The notes beneath the pieces were generated by a model, which was not told the DNA's origin, made no database searches, and saw only the letters and a list, made by a program, of their open reading frames with translations. Shown here piece by piece: positions 24,007 through 25,435 of a stretch of 25,435 nt of DNA. Source of the DNA: BRH-c54 sp032251145 (lineage in GTDB: Bacteria > Bacteroidota > Bacteroidia > Flavobacteriales_E > Vicingaceae); NCBI GenBank assembly GCA_032251145.1, contig JAVVER010000037.1, positions 1 through 25,435 on the forward strand, in the 5' to 3' direction. The number at the start of each line of letters is the position of its first letter. Position 1 is the stretch's first letter. Made by a program: the position numbers and the translations under genes.

Positions 24007-24777
24007 ATGCGAATAACATTTTTAGGAACAGGAACATCACAAGGAGTACCAGTTATAGCTTGTAACTGTGAGGTTTGTATGTCTGAAAATCCTAAAGACA
24101 ATCGTTTGCGTACTTCAATTTTAGTGCAAACAAAAAAAACTACTATTGTTATAGATACAGGACCCGATTTTAGGCAACAAATGTTAAGAGCAAATGTACA
24201 ACACCTAGATGCTGTAGTATTTACTCACGAACATAAAGATCACATTGCTGGACTAGATGATGTAAGGGCGTTTAATTTTAAGCAAAAAAGTATATTACCC
24301 ATTTATGCTACTTCAGAAGTGCAGTCGGCATTAATTAGAGAATTTCATTATGCTTTTTCTGAATACAAATATCCCGGAGTACCAGAATTAAAATTACACA
24401 CTATTGATGAAGCACCTTTTACTATCGGAGATATTAACTTAATTCCTATAAGTGTTTGGCACTACAAATTGCCTGTAAAAGCCTTTAGAATAGACAATTT
24501 TGCCTACATTACCGATGCTAATAAAATTGATGCGGAGGAATTAGAAAAGATTAAAGGAGCGGAAATTATTGTTTTAGATGCACTCAGAAAAGAAAAACAT
24601 ATTTCTCATTATAACTTGGAGGAAGCAGTTGAGTTATTAAAAATGTTACAACCTAAAAAAGCATATTTAATTCACATTAGTCATTTAATGGGAAAACATG
24701 AAGATGTTCAGAAAGAATTACCCAATTTTATTGAGCTGGCTTATGATGGTTTGGTGTTAGATACTTTTACTCTTTAA
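24007..24777 (+). CDS. PhnP-like metallo-beta-lactamase-fold hydrolase
   Basis: The 256-residue protein starts with LGTGTSQGVPV and the zinc-type cluster CNCEVC (Cys19, Cys21, Cys24), which matches the PhnP branch of the fold. The catalytic metal motif is THEHKDHIAGLDD (His74, His76, Asp78, His79). Further down are FAYITDANKI (metal-bridging Asp), DALRKEKHISHYNLEEA and HISHLMGKHEDV. PhnP itself cleaves a cyclic phosphoribosyl ester in phosphonate breakdown, but no phn genes are near, so the substrate is open; a phosphodiesterase activity is the best guess. Its last 21 bases overlap the end of the convergent XRE gene. Confidence 0.88.
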   Translation: MRITFLGTGTSQGVPVIACNCEVCMSENPKDNRLRTSILVQTKKTTIVIDTGPDFRQQMLRANVQHLDAVVFTHEHKDHIAGLDDVRAFNFKQKSILPIYATSEVQSALIREFHYAFSEYKYPGVPELKLHTIDEAPFTIGDINLIPISVWHYKLPVKAFRIDNFAYITDANKIDAEELEKIKGAEIIVLDALRKEKHISHYNLEEAVELLKMLQPKKAYLIHISHLMGKHEDVQKELPNFIELAYDGLVLDTFTL

Positions 24778-25125
24778 TTGAAATAATTTCTCTAAAATTA
24801 GCTTGTTAATTTCTTGTTGTTTCTCAAATAAACTAATCAAAGTATCTATCTCATTTTGAGAAATAGCTTGGTCATAACTAGTAGTTCTCTCATACTTTGG
24901 CAGAAATTCCTCCACTATATTAATGCTTTTGTCTAAGCCATTAATGTCTATATCTAAAACAGTACAAACTTTCGATAAAAAATCATAACTCGTTTTGGTA
25001 ATACCACGTTCAAATCTAGAGTAAGTTGGAATTGAAATATTAAGTTTTTCAGCCATGTCTTTCTGAGAATAATTTTTATTTACCCTAGCAAGTTTGATTT
25101 TCTTTAAGATGTTATCGACAGACAT
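24757..25125 (-). CDS. XRE family helix-turn-helix regulator with C-terminal coiled coil
   Basis: The 122-residue protein has a classical XRE DNA-binding domain (about 7-61): IKLARVNKNYSQKDMAEKLN, IPTYSRFERGITKTSYDFLS and VCTVLDIDINGL. A linker follows and then a helical, probably dimerising tail (about 88-118; EIDTLISLFEKQQEINKLIL). It has no peptidase or sensor domain. The gene is divergent from an unrecognised plus-strand gene at 25308, and a perfect palindrome sits 15 bases before its start. That layout is typical of small repressors that control themselves and a neighbour, as in phage, toxin-antitoxin or restriction-modification modules. Which kind applies cannot be told from the window. 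Confidence 0.9.
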   Translation of the reverse strand: MSVDNILKKIKLARVNKNYSQKDMAEKLNISIPTYSRFERGITKTSYDFLSKVCTVLDIDINGLDKSINIVEEFLPKYERTTSYDQAISQNEIDTLISLFEKQQEINKLILEKLFQLKSKSI

Positions 25126-25140
25126 TGAATTGTTTTTTTT

Positions 25141-25160
25141 ACTAAGTAAAAATACTTAGT
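25141..25160. promoter_or_regulatory. Perfect palindrome, candidate XRE operator
   Basis: ACTAAGTA (25141-25148) and TACTTAGT (25153-25160) are exact inverted repeats separated by AAAA, 15 bases upstream of the XRE start codon. It precedes the gene it would affect and has no function as a 3' terminator for any gene here, so an operator for autoregulation is the best reading. Confidence 0.65.
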
Positions 25161-25233
25161 TTGTTTAGCTGAATTCTCTTTTTTTATAACTTTTTTGTAA
25201 AAAAATGAAACATTTTTTTCTCTTTTGATGAAA

Positions 25234-25262
25234 ATTTATTACATTTATTGCAAATTTATTGC
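25234..25262. repeat. Phased ATTTATT direct repeats upstream of the edge gene
   Basis: ATTTATT occurs at 25234, 25243 and 25254, the last two extended to ATTTATTGC and 11 bases apart, about one helical turn. GCAA-ATTTA-TTGC is also a short palindrome. They lie just before a -7-like TATAATTTG (25266-25274) and 46 bases before the ATG at 25308, so they could be activator or repressor sites. In such A/T-rich sequence chance is possible. Confidence 0.35.
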
Positions 25263-25307
25263 GACTATAATTTGAAAAATATTTTAAACTACTAAAATAA
25301 AAAAAAT

Positions 25308-25435
25308 ATGACACCATTTATAGTTTGGCTTGAAAAAAATGAAATTGATGAATTAATCACTATCATGGCAAAATCAACTAAAGCTAAAAAAATAGACAGT
25401 GAAATTTACTCTACAGATGAGTTAATAAATTTAAC
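25308..25435 (+). CDS. Unrecognised protein, 5' part only (cut by window end)
   Basis: An ATG at 25308 opens a frame that is still open at the window end, 42 full codons. It begins MTPFIVWLEKNEIDELITIM and continues with a lysine-rich KSTKAKK and an acidic stretch, IDSEIYSTDELINL. There is no signal peptide or membrane helix in this part. The leader AAACTACTAAAATAAAAAAA is typical of Bacteroidota starts, which lack strong ribosome sites. It diverges from the XRE regulator across a 182-base gap holding the palindrome and direct repeats. I recognise no family. It may be the first gene of a module regulated by the XRE protein. Confidence 0.55.
   Translation, partial: MTPFIVWLEKNEIDELITIMAKSTKAKKIDSEIYSTDELINL

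Noticed and set aside
24007..24777. True PhnP in a phosphonate pathway
   Set aside because: The cysteine cluster and metal motif fit the family, but no phosphonate genes accompany it, so only family-level naming is justified.
1..25435. CRISPR array, tRNA or rRNA genes
   Set aside because: No regularly spaced identical repeats and no recognisable tRNA or rRNA sequence were seen when reading both strands by eye.

Overview
The window is a stretch of strongly AT-rich chromosome from a member of the Bacteroidota, most likely a Flavobacteriia-type organism that uses the type IX secretion system (T9SS). The evidence is porU, porV, a PorP/SprF protein and the gliding/T9SS lipoprotein GldJ in one block, a T9SS sorting tail at the left edge, and several Bacteroidota-type -7 promoter elements (TAnnTTTG). 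Almost everything is core genome. I do not see a complete, clearly new multigene system; the least ordinary parts are the two window edges and three repeat or hairpin elements.

Left edge (1-390): the orphan C-terminal sorting domain of a secreted T9SS cargo, with stops in all three frames just upstream, followed by a perfect bidirectional hairpin. Region 387-7035 (minus strand): porU > porV > ispF > murB, that is, the T9SS sortase and its outer-membrane shuttle followed by an isoprenoid (MEP pathway) gene and a peptidoglycan-precursor gene. Region 7190-11105 (plus strand, divergent): porP/sprF-like > gldJ, a strong terminator, then murF. T9SS and gliding genes are thus bracketed by the peptidoglycan genes murB and murF.

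Region 11113-17704 (minus strand): a two-component sensor (propeller, Y_Y_Y and histidine kinase) overlaps a small exported protein with a carboxypeptidase-regulatory-like domain, and an AddB/RexB-like PD-(D/E)XK nuclease follows. Region 17770-20993 (minus strand): an LTA-synthase-like membrane phosphotransferase, a diacylglycerol-kinase-like lipid kinase and an eIF1/SUI1-like protein. The first two may act together in envelope lipid turnover. Region 21126-21839 (minus strand): FeoB-associated Cys-rich miniprotein, YwbE and a single-domain DUF1456 protein.

Region 21916-24777 (plus strand): a 2-oxo acid dehydrogenase E1 alpha-beta fusion, a two-hairpin REP-like element and a PhnP-like metallo-beta-lactamase-fold hydrolase. 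Right edge: an XRE regulator (minus strand) with a perfect palindrome just upstream of its start, divergent from an unrecognised gene cut by the window end. This looks like the boundary of an accessory module. No intergenic gap exceeds about 190 bases. I saw no rRNA or tRNA gene, CRISPR array or intact insertion sequence.
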